Below are positions 55,163-63,729 of a stretch of 64,000 nucleotides of DNA, in pieces. Made by a program: the position numbers and the translations under genes. The notes below the pieces were generated by a model that searched no databases, had not been told where the DNA came from, and worked only from the letters and a program-made list of their open reading frames with translations. Location: assembly GCA_035718275.1 (NCBI GenBank), contig DASTHI010000003.1:1-64000 (forward strand), given 5' to 3'. Origin of the DNA: Pseudolabrys sp035718275. GTDB taxonomy: Bacteria > Pseudomonadota > Alphaproteobacteria > Rhizobiales > Xanthobacteraceae. The stretch's first letter is position 1; each line of letters begins with the position of its first letter.

Positions 55163-55834
55163 GTGCCTTTTCCGACGCAGCTAGTTGACGGCTATCGTTC
55201 GTTTCTGAGCGGGCGCCTCCGCGCAGAGCAGGACCGCTATCGCGAACTGGCCGAGAGCGGCCAGTCACCGCGGGTCATGGTGATCGGCTGCTGCGATTCC
55301 CGCTGCTCACCGGAGATGATCTTCGACGCCCGGCCCGGTGAGCTGTTTGTGGTTCGCAATATCGCCAATCTGGTCCCCCCTTACGCGCCCGACGCACAGG
55401 CCCATGGTGTCTCTGCTGCGCTCGAGTTTGGGGTTTTTGAGCTGAAGGTCAGGCACATTGTGGTACTGGGGCATGCACAATGCGGTGGTGTTCGGGCTTT
55501 CGCGGAAAATGCGGCGCCTCTGACGCCTGGTGATTTCATCGGAAACTGGATGAAGCTGATGGCGCCGGCAGCGGAAAAGATCGGCCCGCGTGCGGGCCGT
55601 GTTCTCGCGGAGTATTTGACGAGCCTCGAGCAGGCGAACATTTCGCTCAGCCTCGACAACCTGATGACTTTCCCCAGAGTGCGCGCGATGGTGACACGCG
55701 GCGAGCTCGAATTGCATGGGGCCTACTTTGGCGTGGCCACAGGTCAACTCTCAGCACGCGATGGGTCCACCGGAATCTTCACGCAAGTGGCTGCCAACGA
55801 GTACGCCCAGCTGTTCGCGCGGCCGCGATCCTAG
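55163..55834 (+). CDS. Beta-class carbonic anhydrase
   Basis: Zinc enzyme of 223 aa hydrating CO2. Ligands Cys43, His104 and Cys107 (GHAQCGG) with the Asp45/Arg47 dyad (CCDSR). GTG 55163 is used because GGGG lies at proper spacing; a TTG two codons upstream is too close to it. Useful for supplying bicarbonate to carboxylases or for pH control. Stands alone. Confidence 0.93.
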   Translation: MPFPTQLVDGYRSFLSGRLRAEQDRYRELAESGQSPRVMVIGCCDSRCSPEMIFDARPGELFVVRNIANLVPPYAPDAQAHGVSAALEFGVFELKVRHIVVLGHAQCGGVRAFAENAAPLTPGDFIGNWMKLMAPAAEKIGPRAGRVLAEYLTSLEQANISLSLDNLMTFPRVRAMVTRGELELHGAYFGVATGQLSARDGSTGIFTQVAANEYAQLFARPRS

Positions 55835-56002
55835 CCTCGGCGCATTTCTTAACCGTAAAATCGCGGATTTCGCGCCGAAAATACTGGCGTGCTGGGAAAA
55901 CAGCGTTACCGAGAATGCCCGGTTTTCGCCTAACGCGATGGTAATGACCTGCAGCTAAAGCTGGCAGCAGTTCTCGGTCGAGGTGGGATCACTGGCGCGA
56001 TA
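55835..56002. other. Intergenic gap before the DUF2336 gene
   Basis: 168 bp without a gene. TTAACC at 55850 and CTAACG near 55931 are seen but no promoter could be assigned. Confidence 0.3.
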
Positions 56003-57145
56003 ATGCAAGAACGCTCGATCATTGCCGAAATCGAAGGGACGTTCGCTACCGGATCGCTGCAGAAACAGGCGGAGATTCTTCGCCGGGTCACCGACCTTTT
56101 CCTCGCCGGCGCCGACAACTATTCCGACGAACAGGTCGATCTGTTCGACGGCGTGATTTCCCGGATCGCAGAGAAAATCGAGACGAAAGCGCGCGCTCAG
56201 CTCGCGCGCCGCCTGGCCCCAGCCGAGAATGCTCCGCCGATGACCATGCGAAAGCTGGCCCATGATGAATCAATAGACGTTGCAGGTCCGATATTGAGCC
56301 TTTCGAACAGACTATCGGAGGACGATCTCCTCGACATTGCCAGCAGCAACGGTCAGGATCGGCTGCTTGCAATTTCGAAACGTTCCACCCTGAGCGAGAA
56401 AGTCAGCGACGTGCTCGTGACGCGCGGCAATCGCGACGTCGTGCTCTCGGTTACACGAAACGAAGGCGCTCGGTTCTCCGCTGCCGGCTATACGAAGCTG
56501 GTCGATCGATCGATCGATGATGAGGTCCTCGCAATCTGCGTCTCCATGCGCAAGGACATCCCGCAGGAGCACTTCAATTCGCTGATTGCCAAGGCATCCG
56601 AGGTGGTATTTGAGAAACTAACGGCGGCCAATCCGAACGCCGTCTACGAAGTACACCGGGTGCTGGCGGAGATCACCGGACAGGAGAACGCGGGCCGTGC
56701 CTTGCCAGCGCGGGACTATCGCGAAGCCGCTGCACGGTTCGACGTTGTCAGACGCTCAGGAGTTCCCATTGATCCTATTGTGTGCGAGTATGCCAGGAGC
56801 GGCCAGTTCGAAGATACGGTTGCGGCTCTGTCGACGCTGTGCAGGGCTCCTCTAAAGCTCGTCGAAAACGTCATGAACGACCCCCGGCCGGAAAGCGACT
56901 TTGCTCTCATCCTAGCGAAAGCCGCCAGTCTGTCGTGGGACACGGCGAAGCACATTTGCATCTTGCGGCGCAAAGCGTTTCGCTTTTCGCCCCAGTCGAT
57001 GGAAATCGCGCGCCAGAGCTTCGAACGCTTGCAGATCGCGACCGCTCAGCGTCTCGTGCGTTTCTATAACGAGCGCCACTCCGCGCTCGCAAATTTCCAG
57101 GAACTGGCGCACCAGATCCGCGCTCAGGAAGCATTCATTCAGTAA
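56003..57145 (+). CDS. DUF2336 alpha-helical repeat protein
   Basis: Cytosolic protein of 380 aa in a family (DUF2336) found almost only in alphaproteobacteria. It is nearly all helical with HEAT-like pairs (GSLQKQAEILRRVTDLFLAG, LARRLAPAENAPPMTMRKLA, LSNRLSEDDLLDIA). No enzyme motif is visible. Relatives often accompany signalling or cell-polarity genes, but here the neighbours are metabolic. It converges on asd. Confidence 0.85.
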   Translation: MQERSIIAEIEGTFATGSLQKQAEILRRVTDLFLAGADNYSDEQVDLFDGVISRIAEKIETKARAQLARRLAPAENAPPMTMRKLAHDESIDVAGPILSLSNRLSEDDLLDIASSNGQDRLLAISKRSTLSEKVSDVLVTRGNRDVVLSVTRNEGARFSAAGYTKLVDRSIDDEVLAICVSMRKDIPQEHFNSLIAKASEVVFEKLTAANPNAVYEVHRVLAEITGQENAGRALPARDYREAAARFDVVRRSGVPIDPIVCEYARSGQFEDTVAALSTLCRAPLKLVENVMNDPRPESDFALILAKAASLSWDTAKHICILRRKAFRFSPQSMEIARQSFERLQIATAQRLVRFYNERHSALANFQELAHQIRAQEAFIQ

Positions 57146-57190
57146 TCCGCGTGCGCCGCCCGGCAGACACCAATCCGGCTGCGGCGAATT

Positions 57191-58225
57191 TCATGCCGCG
57201 CGCCGTTTCGCCTGGATCAGCTTGCGGTTGATCAGGCACTCGGCAATCTGAACGGCATTGAGCGCCGCGCCCTTGCGCAGATTGTCCGAGACGACCCACA
57301 TCTGTAGTCCATTTTCGATTGTGGCATCCTCTCGAATACGGCTGATATAGGTCGCATCCTCGCCAACGCATTCGTAGGGCGTGACATAGCCGCCTTGCTC
57401 CCTCTTGTCGATGACAAGACAGCCTGGAGCATTCCGCAGTAATTCTCGAGCTTCATCCGCCGTGATCGGCTGTTCGAATTCGATGTTCACCGCCTCCGAG
57501 TGGCCGACGAACACCGGCACCCGCACGCATGTTGCGGTCAGCTTGATCTTGGGGTCGAGGATCTTCTTCGTCTCGACCACCATTTTCCATTCTTCCCTTG
57601 TGTAGCCATCTTCCATAAACACGTCGATCTGCGGAATCAGATTGAAGGCGATCCGCTTTGCGAACTTCTTCGGCTCTATTTCCTCGAGCGTGAACACGGC
57701 CTTGCTCTGGGAGAATAGTTCGTCCATGGCGTCCTTTCCCGCACCGGACACAGACTGATATGTCGCCACGACCACGCGCTTGATCTTCACCTTTTCGTGC
57801 AGCGGCTTAAGAGCAACCACAAGCTGGGCGGTCGAGCAGTTGGGATTGGCGATGATGTTTTTTCTCGTGAAGCCCGCAATCGCATCGGCATTGACCTCCG
57901 GCACGATCAGCGGCACCTCCGGATCCATCCGCCAAGCCGAAGAATTGTCGATGACGACCGCACGCTGCGCGGCAATTTTCGGCGACCATTCCTTCGAGAC
58001 GGCGCCGCCGGCCGACATCAGGCAGATATCGACGTCGGAAAAATCGAAGTGATCGAGAGCCCTCACCTTCAATGTCTTGTCACCGAAGGAGCACTCGACG
58101 CCCTGGCTTCGCCGCGAGGCGACAGCCACCACTTCATCGGCAGGAAAATTCCGCTCGGCCAGAATCGCGAGCATCTCTCGCCCGACATTGCCCGTAGCGC
58201 CCACCACGGCGACCTTATAACCCAT
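57191..58225 (-). CDS. asd: Aspartate-semialdehyde dehydrogenase
   Basis: NADPH-dependent enzyme of 344 aa at the branch to lysine, threonine and methionine. It has YKVAVVGATGNVGREML, RSQGVECSFGDK, the active-site Cys in NPNCSTAQLVVALKPLH and the late RVPVFVGHSEAVNIEF. ATG 58225 is the family start; the longer frame to 58390 is not conserved-looking. The 5' region runs into the 640-bp gap described next. Confidence 0.97.
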   Translation of the reverse strand: MGYKVAVVGATGNVGREMLAILAERNFPADEVVAVASRRSQGVECSFGDKTLKVRALDHFDFSDVDICLMSAGGAVSKEWSPKIAAQRAVVIDNSSAWRMDPEVPLIVPEVNADAIAGFTRKNIIANPNCSTAQLVVALKPLHEKVKIKRVVVATYQSVSGAGKDAMDELFSQSKAVFTLEEIEPKKFAKRIAFNLIPQIDVFMEDGYTREEWKMVVETKKILDPKIKLTATCVRVPVFVGHSEAVNIEFEQPITADEARELLRNAPGCLVIDKREQGGYVTPYECVGEDATYISRIREDATIENGLQMWVVSDNLRKGAALNAVQIAECLINRKLIQAKRRAA

Positions 58226-58666
58226 TGTTAACTCCGGAATAATTGCCGATGCATTGCCGCTCAGCGGCAACGTAGTTAGCGGCGCTTCTAAGCGAGAACA
58301 TGCGGCAAGACAACGGCATCCTGAAGATACCGCATGCACCTCGCTTTGTCTCCTTCGCGAGACGAACTGCCGTCCCAGTGTTCCGCGCACGCTGGCGTGG
58401 CTGGGCGTCGGGCGTTGCTCTCCATTGCCTCAGCGCATCTGCTTCAAATCCCCGCAAGCGATCCGGGTCGGCACGCGCGCGAACAATCCGGAGTGGTTCA
58501 ACATCGATTGAACTTAAACTCAAGTATTGCGGTCAGCACGATACTTGCGGCGACACCTAAGCATCATCTGCTTTGGCAAGCGATGGCGAAGGGGCCGACG
58601 CCACGGCGGGGGATCGGTCGGTGAGGCCGCTGGGGCCTTGCAAACGCCCACAGATATGTCGTTTCA
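58226..58666. other. Gene-poor region upstream of asd
   Basis: About 440 bp before the sigma-factor remnant. Frames in it are open in places but show no recognisable protein family and no ribosome-binding site. It may hold decayed sequence of the sigma/anti-sigma locus plus the asd promoter. Confidence 0.4.
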
Positions 58667-58855
58667 TTGAGCTCATCACAAACCGACAGTCGTCGACATG
58701 CTGATGTCGGAGGGTTCGGGTGGGGCACGACCACGATCGTTCTGATTGGGTTGCTGCCCCGGCTTTATGCGTTCGCCCGCAGGATGTTAGGTGATCCCGA
58801 CGCCGCCAGGGATCTTGTACAAGAAGCGGCGACTCGTGCGCTCCGTCAGCGGTGA
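58667..58855 (+). pseudogene. Truncated ECF sigma factor (region 2 fragment)
   Basis: The frame encodes LLPRLYAFARRMLGDPDAA then RDLVQEAATRALRQR and stop. This matches regions 2.1-2.2 of ECF sigma factors, where LPRLxxFARxxxGDxxxAxDLVQExxxRAL is typical. Everything after region 2.2 (2.3, 2.4 and sigma-4) is missing, and the upstream residues are not sigma-like. It ends 15 bp before sorA. A full factor would be about 160-190 aa, so this is a remnant. In Sinorhizobium meliloti, ECF factors RpoE1/RpoE4 respond to sulfite, which fits the position. Confidence 0.65.
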
Positions 58856-58870
58856 AGATGGAGGTAATCG

Positions 58871-60106
58871 ATGCAGTCACTCAACCGCCGGCACTTTTTG
58901 AGGACCACGGCCGCAGTAAGCGCGGCCATTGTGGGAGGACTCGGCCGCTTGACCAGCGCACGGGCGGCGTCGGCCGCCACCGAGCTGACGCCAGGCGTGC
59001 CCGAAGGGGTTGCGAGCTATGTCACCATGGGAACCATCGCTGGCAAGAAGCCATTGATCCAGCTCGCAGACCGGCCACCGAACTACGAAGCGCCACTCGA
59101 ATATCTGCGCACTCAAATTACTCCCAACGACCAATTTTTCGTGCGCTATCACCTAGCGGACATTCCGAATGTAGACGCCAATTCTTACAAGCTCGGGATC
59201 GGCGGTGATGGCGCGAATGGTACGGCCGAACTAACCCTGGACGATCTCAAGAAAATGCCGCCCGTCGAAGTGGTCGCCGTGAATCAATGCTCCGGAAACC
59301 GACGCGGCCTATCAAAGCCGCATGTTCCCGGAGTTGAATGGGGTTATGGCGCGATGGGCTGTGCGCGCTGGAAGGGTGCCAAACTCAAGGACGTGCTCGA
59401 CAAGGTCGGTCTGAAGAAGGAGGCGGTCGAGATTTTCTTCGCCGGCGCGGACGGCCCGGCGATCAATACGACACCGGACTTCGTCAAGAGCATACCCCTC
59501 TGGAAGGCCGTTGATGAGTCCACGATCATTGCCTACGAAATGAACGGCGAACCGTTGCCGCACTGGAACGGTTTCCCTGCGCGTGTTGTCGTGCCCGGCT
59601 GGACCGGCACCTACTGGATGAAGCACGTCACGACGGTCAACGCGCTCACCAAGCCCCTGCATGATTTCTGGATGAACCCTGCCTATCGCATTCCGGTGGG
59701 GAAATTTCCGGTCAGGGACCGCTTTATCAGCCAGGAAACCGCCACCACCACCCCCATCACCGAAATGGTCGTCAATTCGCTGATCACCAGCCACCGCGAC
59801 GGCGACAAGGTGGAAATGGGCGAGGTGACGGTCAGTGGACAGGCCTGGGACGGCGGCTACGGAATTCGCTCGGTCGAGGTGTCCACAGACGGCGGACAGA
59901 CGTGGTCCAGGGCAAACCTCGGCCAGGACCTAGGGCGCTTCGCCTTCCGGCCCTGGAGCTTCCAGCTGCGGACCAAGCACGGCAAGAACACCGTGATGGT
60001 CAACGCCACGAACAAGATTGGACAGACGCAAGTTCAGGAACTGATCTTCAACGGCGCCGGCTACCACAACAACGTCATGCAGAACATTTCGTTGATGGCG
60101 GGCTGA
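58871..60106 (+). CDS. sorA: Sulfite dehydrogenase molybdenum subunit (SorA-like)
   Basis: Periplasmic molybdopterin enzyme of 411 aa oxidising sulfite to sulfate and passing electrons to cytochrome c. A Tat signal is at 6-32 (RRHFLRTTAA, cleavage after ARA). The molybdenum-ligating Cys140 is in VNQCSGNRRG. The Mo-co dimerisation domain spans about 290-411 (VTVSGQAWDGGYGIRSVEVSTDGGQ-like region). There is no haem domain, as in Starkeya SorA. GGAGG precedes ATG. sorB follows after 12 bp. Confidence 0.93.
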   Translation: MQSLNRRHFLRTTAAVSAAIVGGLGRLTSARAASAATELTPGVPEGVASYVTMGTIAGKKPLIQLADRPPNYEAPLEYLRTQITPNDQFFVRYHLADIPNVDANSYKLGIGGDGANGTAELTLDDLKKMPPVEVVAVNQCSGNRRGLSKPHVPGVEWGYGAMGCARWKGAKLKDVLDKVGLKKEAVEIFFAGADGPAINTTPDFVKSIPLWKAVDESTIIAYEMNGEPLPHWNGFPARVVVPGWTGTYWMKHVTTVNALTKPLHDFWMNPAYRIPVGKFPVRDRFISQETATTTPITEMVVNSLITSHRDGDKVEMGEVTVSGQAWDGGYGIRSVEVSTDGGQTWSRANLGQDLGRFAFRPWSFQLRTKHGKNTVMVNATNKIGQTQVQELIFNGAGYHNNVMQNISLMAG

Positions 60107-60118
60107 GGGAGAACAAAC

Positions 60119-60400
60119 ATGAGAATCTCCGCGTTTGCACTCGCTGCCACTTTGATCAGCCTTCCGGCCATGGCTCAGGACCAGCCGATCCGGCTGAAAA
60201 AGGCACCGGGACTCGACAAGGTGGAGGCGAATTGCCAAGCCTGTCATACGCTCGCCTACATCCCGATGAACTCGCCCTTCCTCAACGGAGCAGGCTGGGA
60301 CGCCGAAGTGACCAAGATGATAAAGGCGTATGGCGCCCCGATCGATGACGCCGACGCCAAGATCATCGCCGAATATCTGAAGAAGAATTACGGAATTTAG
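60119..60400 (+). CDS. sorB: Sulfite dehydrogenase cytochrome c subunit (SorB-like)
   Basis: Exported monohaem cytochrome c of 93 aa. Signal peptide 1-20 (AMAQ), haem motif Cys39-x-x-Cys42-His43 (CQACH), and Met50 in YIPMNSPFL is a candidate axial ligand. It accepts electrons from SorA and hands them to the respiratory chain. Maturation would use the Ccm system encoded at 37.6 kb. Followed by a terminator. Confidence 0.9.
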   Translation: MRISAFALAATLISLPAMAQDQPIRLKKAPGLDKVEANCQACHTLAYIPMNSPFLNGAGWDAEVTKMIKAYGAPIDDADAKIIAEYLKKNYGI

Positions 60401-60429
60401 CGCCTTCGGATCGGAATGCGATTCCCCCT

Positions 60430-60459
60430 TCCCCGCCTGAAATGGCGGGGGCTTTCTTT
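60430..60459 (+). terminator. Rho-independent terminator after sorB
   Basis: CCCCGCC (60431-60437) pairs with GGCGGGG (60444-60450) around TGAAAT; TTTCTTT follows at 60453. Confidence 0.75.
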
Positions 60460-60559
60460 ACGAATTCGGCTACATATTCTCTTCTCTGGCGGTGTGCCCC
60501 TGTTCTATGGGATGGAAGACCGCTACACTGATTCACTCCAGCCACCGGCCGAGGACCAC

Positions 60560-60925
60560 ATGAAGAAGTTCGTAACCCTAGCGATAGCTGTCGTCGGAGC
60601 CCTGGCTGTTTTGGGCGCTTCCGCGGATGCCCAGACTAATCCAAGCAGGAAAAAGCGGACGGTCATTTACAATCGCGACCACACCGTTCAGGTCAGCCGC
60701 GACGAGGACGGCCGCACGCGAACGAGGATCATTATTCAGAAGCGCTCATATCTCGACCCAGGCACCGAGACCTTCCCAGGCGAGCGCGGCGATCGCAGCT
60801 ACGCGGTTTTGCCCAACCACCGCGCGTCCGGCATCCTCGACAACACGGTATTCGGCACCAATCAGACCGCCCTGCCGGGCCCGTGGACGCTGCCCAGCAA
60901 GAACAATCCCTGGCTGCAGTATTGA
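60560..60925 (+). CDS. Small exported basic protein, unknown function
   Basis: Exported protein of 121 aa. Signal peptide 1-24 (AVVGALAVLGASADAQ). The mature part is rich in Arg, Thr and Asp (RKKRTVIYNRDHTVQVSRDE, TRIIIQKRSYLDPGTE) and ends in a Pro/Asn/Trp-rich stretch (PWTLPSKNNPWLQY). No domain recognised. ATG 60560 is preceded by GAGG; the frame is open to 60416. It sits between sorAB and leuB, behind the sorB terminator. Confidence 0.7.
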   Translation: MKKFVTLAIAVVGALAVLGASADAQTNPSRKKRTVIYNRDHTVQVSRDEDGRTRTRIIIQKRSYLDPGTETFPGERGDRSYAVLPNHRASGILDNTVFGTNQTALPGPWTLPSKNNPWLQY

Positions 60926-60997
60926 GTTAAACGATCGGCCGACGACGGGGATACTGCGATTCGCAGCGGACTTTGACTGCAGGTTATGCAGCGACGG

Positions 60998-62110
60998 CTA
61001 GACCGCACAGGTCTCAAGCTCGCCGAGGATCGCCGATCCCATCTCCGAGGTCGATACGACCTTCGTGCCCTCCGACTTGATGTCGGCCGTTCGCAAACCG
61101 CGGGCAAGCGTCGCGGAGATCGCCTGGTCGATCCAGTCGGCCTCTCTGCCGAGATTGAAAGAATAGCGCAACGCCATTCCAAATGATGCGATCATGGCAA
61201 TCGGATTTGCGATTCCCTTGCCGGCGATATCCGGTGCCGAGCCATGCACCGGCTCGTAGAGCGCTCGCCGCTTGCGGGTTTTGGGATCAATCTCTCCCAG
61301 GGACGCCGAGGGCAGCATCCCGAGTGAGCCCGTCAGCGTTGCCGCAATGTCCGAAAGCACGTCACCGAACAGATTATCAGTGACGATCACATCGAATTGC
61401 TTCGGCCAGCGCACAAGCTGCATCCCGCCAGCGTCGGCCAGCATATGTTCCAGCTGAACATCTGCATACTCCCGCGCGTGCACCTGCGTGATGACCTCGT
61501 TCCACAGCACGCCGGTTTTCATAACGTTGCGCTTTTCCATCGAGGTCACCTTGTTGCGCCGCTTGCGCGCAAGCTCGAAGGCGACCCGGCCGATGCGCTC
61601 GATTTCGTAGGTATCGTAGACCTGCGTATCGACCGCCCGTTTTTGGCCATTTCCGAGATCCGTAATGGTCTTCGGCTCGCCGAAATAGACGCCTCCCGTC
61701 AATTCGCGCAGGATGATGATGTCGAGCCCCTCCACCACCTCTCGCTTGAGGGACGAGGAGTCGGCAAGCGCCGGGTATACGATGGCCGGTCGCACATTTG
61801 CGTATAGATCGAGATCCTTGCGCAGTCGCAAGAGACCTGCCTCGGGCCGCACGTCGTAGGCGACCTTGTCCCATTTCGGGCCGCCGACTGCGCCGAAGAT
61901 CACGGCATCCGCCGCCTTCGCTTTTTCCATCGTCGCATCGGTGATGGCTACACCATGCTTGTCGTAACAGGAGCCGCCGACCAACGCCTCTTCGGTGATG
62001 AACCGGTCGGTTGCGGACTTGTTGAAGAATTCGATCACTCGCTTCACCTCGGCCATTACTTCGGGGCCGATCCCGTCGCCGGGAAGAAGAAGCAAATTGT
62101 AAGTGGCCAT
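60998..62110 (-). CDS. leuB: 3-isopropylmalate dehydrogenase
   Basis: NAD-dependent decarboxylating dehydrogenase of leucine synthesis, 370 aa. It has LLLLPGDGIGPEVM, LRELTGGVYFGEPK, MEKRNVMKTG and the nucleotide-binding YEPVHGSAPDIAGKGIANP. ATG 62110 is the family start. Completes leuCDB within 11 kb. Confidence 0.98.
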   Translation of the reverse strand: MATYNLLLLPGDGIGPEVMAEVKRVIEFFNKSATDRFITEEALVGGSCYDKHGVAITDATMEKAKAADAVIFGAVGGPKWDKVAYDVRPEAGLLRLRKDLDLYANVRPAIVYPALADSSSLKREVVEGLDIIILRELTGGVYFGEPKTITDLGNGQKRAVDTQVYDTYEIERIGRVAFELARKRRNKVTSMEKRNVMKTGVLWNEVITQVHAREYADVQLEHMLADAGGMQLVRWPKQFDVIVTDNLFGDVLSDIAATLTGSLGMLPSASLGEIDPKTRKRRALYEPVHGSAPDIAGKGIANPIAMIASFGMALRYSFNLGREADWIDQAISATLARGLRTADIKSEGTKVVSTSEMGSAILGELETCAV

Positions 62111-62252
62111 TCCTACGCCTCGCTGCAAAATGATATCGAGCGCGGTTCTGGCCGCGCCTTCCTCGTAAAGAAGGTGACCCGGGCCGAGCCCGGCAACGAT
62201 GTGGAGAAGGAGTGCTAAAGGGCGAAAAGCCCCATGGCAAGGTGGCGGGCAA
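62111..62252. other. Gap between the YedY-like gene and leuB
   Basis: 142 bp. Contains a CCGGGC/GCCCGG pair near 62170-62185 that resembles a decayed palindromic repeat. No gene and no clear terminator. Confidence 0.35.
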
Positions 62253-63026
62253 TCAGAGGCCGCTGAACCAATTGTAGCCCTTGTCCTCCCAGAAGCCGCC
62301 CTTGTCGGTATTGGTGACTTCCATGGCTGTCACGTATTTCGGGTTCTTGAAGCCGAGCTTGGTCGGGATGCGAATTTTCATCGGGAATCCGTAGGCGCGC
62401 GGAAGTGTCTGGTTATCAAACTTGAACGTCATCTGAGTCTGCGGATGCAATGCGGTGAGCATGTCAATCGTGTTGGTGTACCCATCGGCGCACTTGAACC
62501 AGACATATTTTGCGCGAGTATCGGCACCGATGCGATTGAGAAACTCCGAAAGCGGCGTTCCCTGCCACGAGCCGATGGCACTCCAGCCTTCGACGCAAAC
62601 ATGCCGGGTGACTTGCGAGACTTCCGGTAGAGCGTGAAGCTCGTCGAGCGTCCATGATCTTCTGTCGTCGACGAGACCGGCTACTTCGAGTCGGTAGGTT
62701 TCGCCATCGACATTCGGAGCGTCCTCTTCGTCGTAATACCCGTTGAACGGGAACGGTCTGGTGATCGCGTTTTCGGGATAAGTCGGCGCGAGCTTTGTCC
62801 TGCTGAATAGCGCCGCTTGCGCGCCATCGTTGAATTCGGATATCCTGCGAAGGATCCCTTCGGCACTTTCTCCATCGATGATGTCGCAGCCCGTCAGCAT
62901 GGCGAGTGCGCCGAGACTTGCCGCACCACGAAGGAACCCGCGACGACTGGCGTCGGGCATCAACCTGGCAGCATCCTTGATCAGGAGTCCATCATCGATG
63001 CCGGGAATGATTTTGCGCTGACGCAT
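62253..63026 (-). CDS. YedY-like molybdopterin oxidoreductase, predicted Tat lipoprotein
   Basis: Sulfite-oxidase-fold molybdoenzyme of 257 aa without the C-terminal dimerisation domain. The twin-arginine motif SRRGFL (27-32) is followed by a lipobox LTGC (44-47), so the mature enzyme is probably lipid-anchored in the periplasm. The molybdenum ligand is Cys144 (RHVCVEGWSAIGSWQG). It is shorter than E. coli MsrP (334 aa) and closest in layout to YedY1-type proteins. Eleven bases downstream of the cytochrome b gene, so co-transcribed. Probable periplasmic methionine sulfoxide reductase. Confidence 0.87.
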   Translation of the reverse strand: MRQRKIIPGIDDGLLIKDAARLMPDASRRGFLRGAASLGALAMLTGCDIIDGESAEGILRRISEFNDGAQAALFSRTKLAPTYPENAITRPFPFNGYYDEEDAPNVDGETYRLEVAGLVDDRRSWTLDELHALPEVSQVTRHVCVEGWSAIGSWQGTPLSEFLNRIGADTRAKYVWFKCADGYTNTIDMLTALHPQTQMTFKFDNQTLPRAYGFPMKIRIPTKLGFKNPKYVTAMEVTNTDKGGFWEDKGYNWFSGL

Positions 63027-63036
63027 GATGAGTCTC

Positions 63037-63657
63037 CTAGCGGCCGAAGATCATTGCACGCAGGCTTTTGGGCACGATCAACGCAAGCGCAACATGTACA
63101 ATGATAAACGCGACAATTGCGACCATCGCAAAGAAATGCACGTATCGCGCGGCCTCATAGCCGCCGAAGATCATCGTCAATTCCTGCAATTGGACCGGCT
63201 TCCAAATCGACAGACCAGACAAGACGGCCACCGTGCCGGCAAGGATAACGCCCACATAGAGCAACTTCTGCACTGAGTTGTAGTGCGACGGGTCGCGATG
63301 AGAAAGCTTGAGGGTCGATGCGGCCCTGAGGTCGGACACGAGGTCGCGGGCACGAATCGGAAAAAGCCTGCGGCGAAATCGCCCGGTGATGATTCCGAGC
63401 GTGACGTAGACAACGCCATTGAGGACGAAAATCCACATGGCGGCGAAATGCCAGAGCAGTGCCCCGGCAAGCCAGTTTCCAAGGGCTATTTCGCGCGGAA
63501 AGCGCAGGAAATCGAACAATGGCGAGGCGTTGTAGATTTGCCAGCCAGAACCGATCATCACCAGAATGGCGAGCGCGTTGACCCAATGGCACACGCGCAG
63601 CCAAATCGGATGGACTGCCTGTTCAGCGCGCGGGATTACGATCGTCTCGGCTGTCAT
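63037..63657 (-). CDS. Cytochrome b561/b6-type membrane subunit (YedZ1-like)
   Basis: Four-helix dihaem cytochrome b of 206 aa (helices about 22-42, 62-90, 132-152, 172-194). Candidate haem histidines are His16, His24, His70, His174 and His188. Typical phrases are HPIWLRVCHWVNALAI and GYEAARYVHFFAMVAIVAFIIVHV. It probably brings quinol electrons to the molybdoenzyme encoded next. It differs from the MsrQ family, which has a ferric-reductase-like layout. Confidence 0.88.
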   Translation of the reverse strand: MTAETIVIPRAEQAVHPIWLRVCHWVNALAILVMIGSGWQIYNASPLFDFLRFPREIALGNWLAGALLWHFAAMWIFVLNGVVYVTLGIITGRFRRRLFPIRARDLVSDLRAASTLKLSHRDPSHYNSVQKLLYVGVILAGTVAVLSGLSIWKPVQLQELTMIFGGYEAARYVHFFAMVAIVAFIIVHVALALIVPKSLRAMIFGR

Positions 63658-63693
63658 CGCATTGTCATTTCGGCACTTGGATCACATTGAAAG

Positions 63694-63720
63694 CCCCGGG
63701 CCCGCGCCGCGGGCCCGGGA
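63694..63720 (-). terminator. GC-rich hairpin after the MxKDx gene
   Basis: CCCGGGCCCG pairs with CGGGCCCGGG (63695-63704 with 63710-63719). On the minus strand only a short GCTTTC follows, so termination is probably partial, leaving some read-through into the cytochrome b gene. Confidence 0.5.
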
Positions 63721-63729
63721 AGACGCGAG

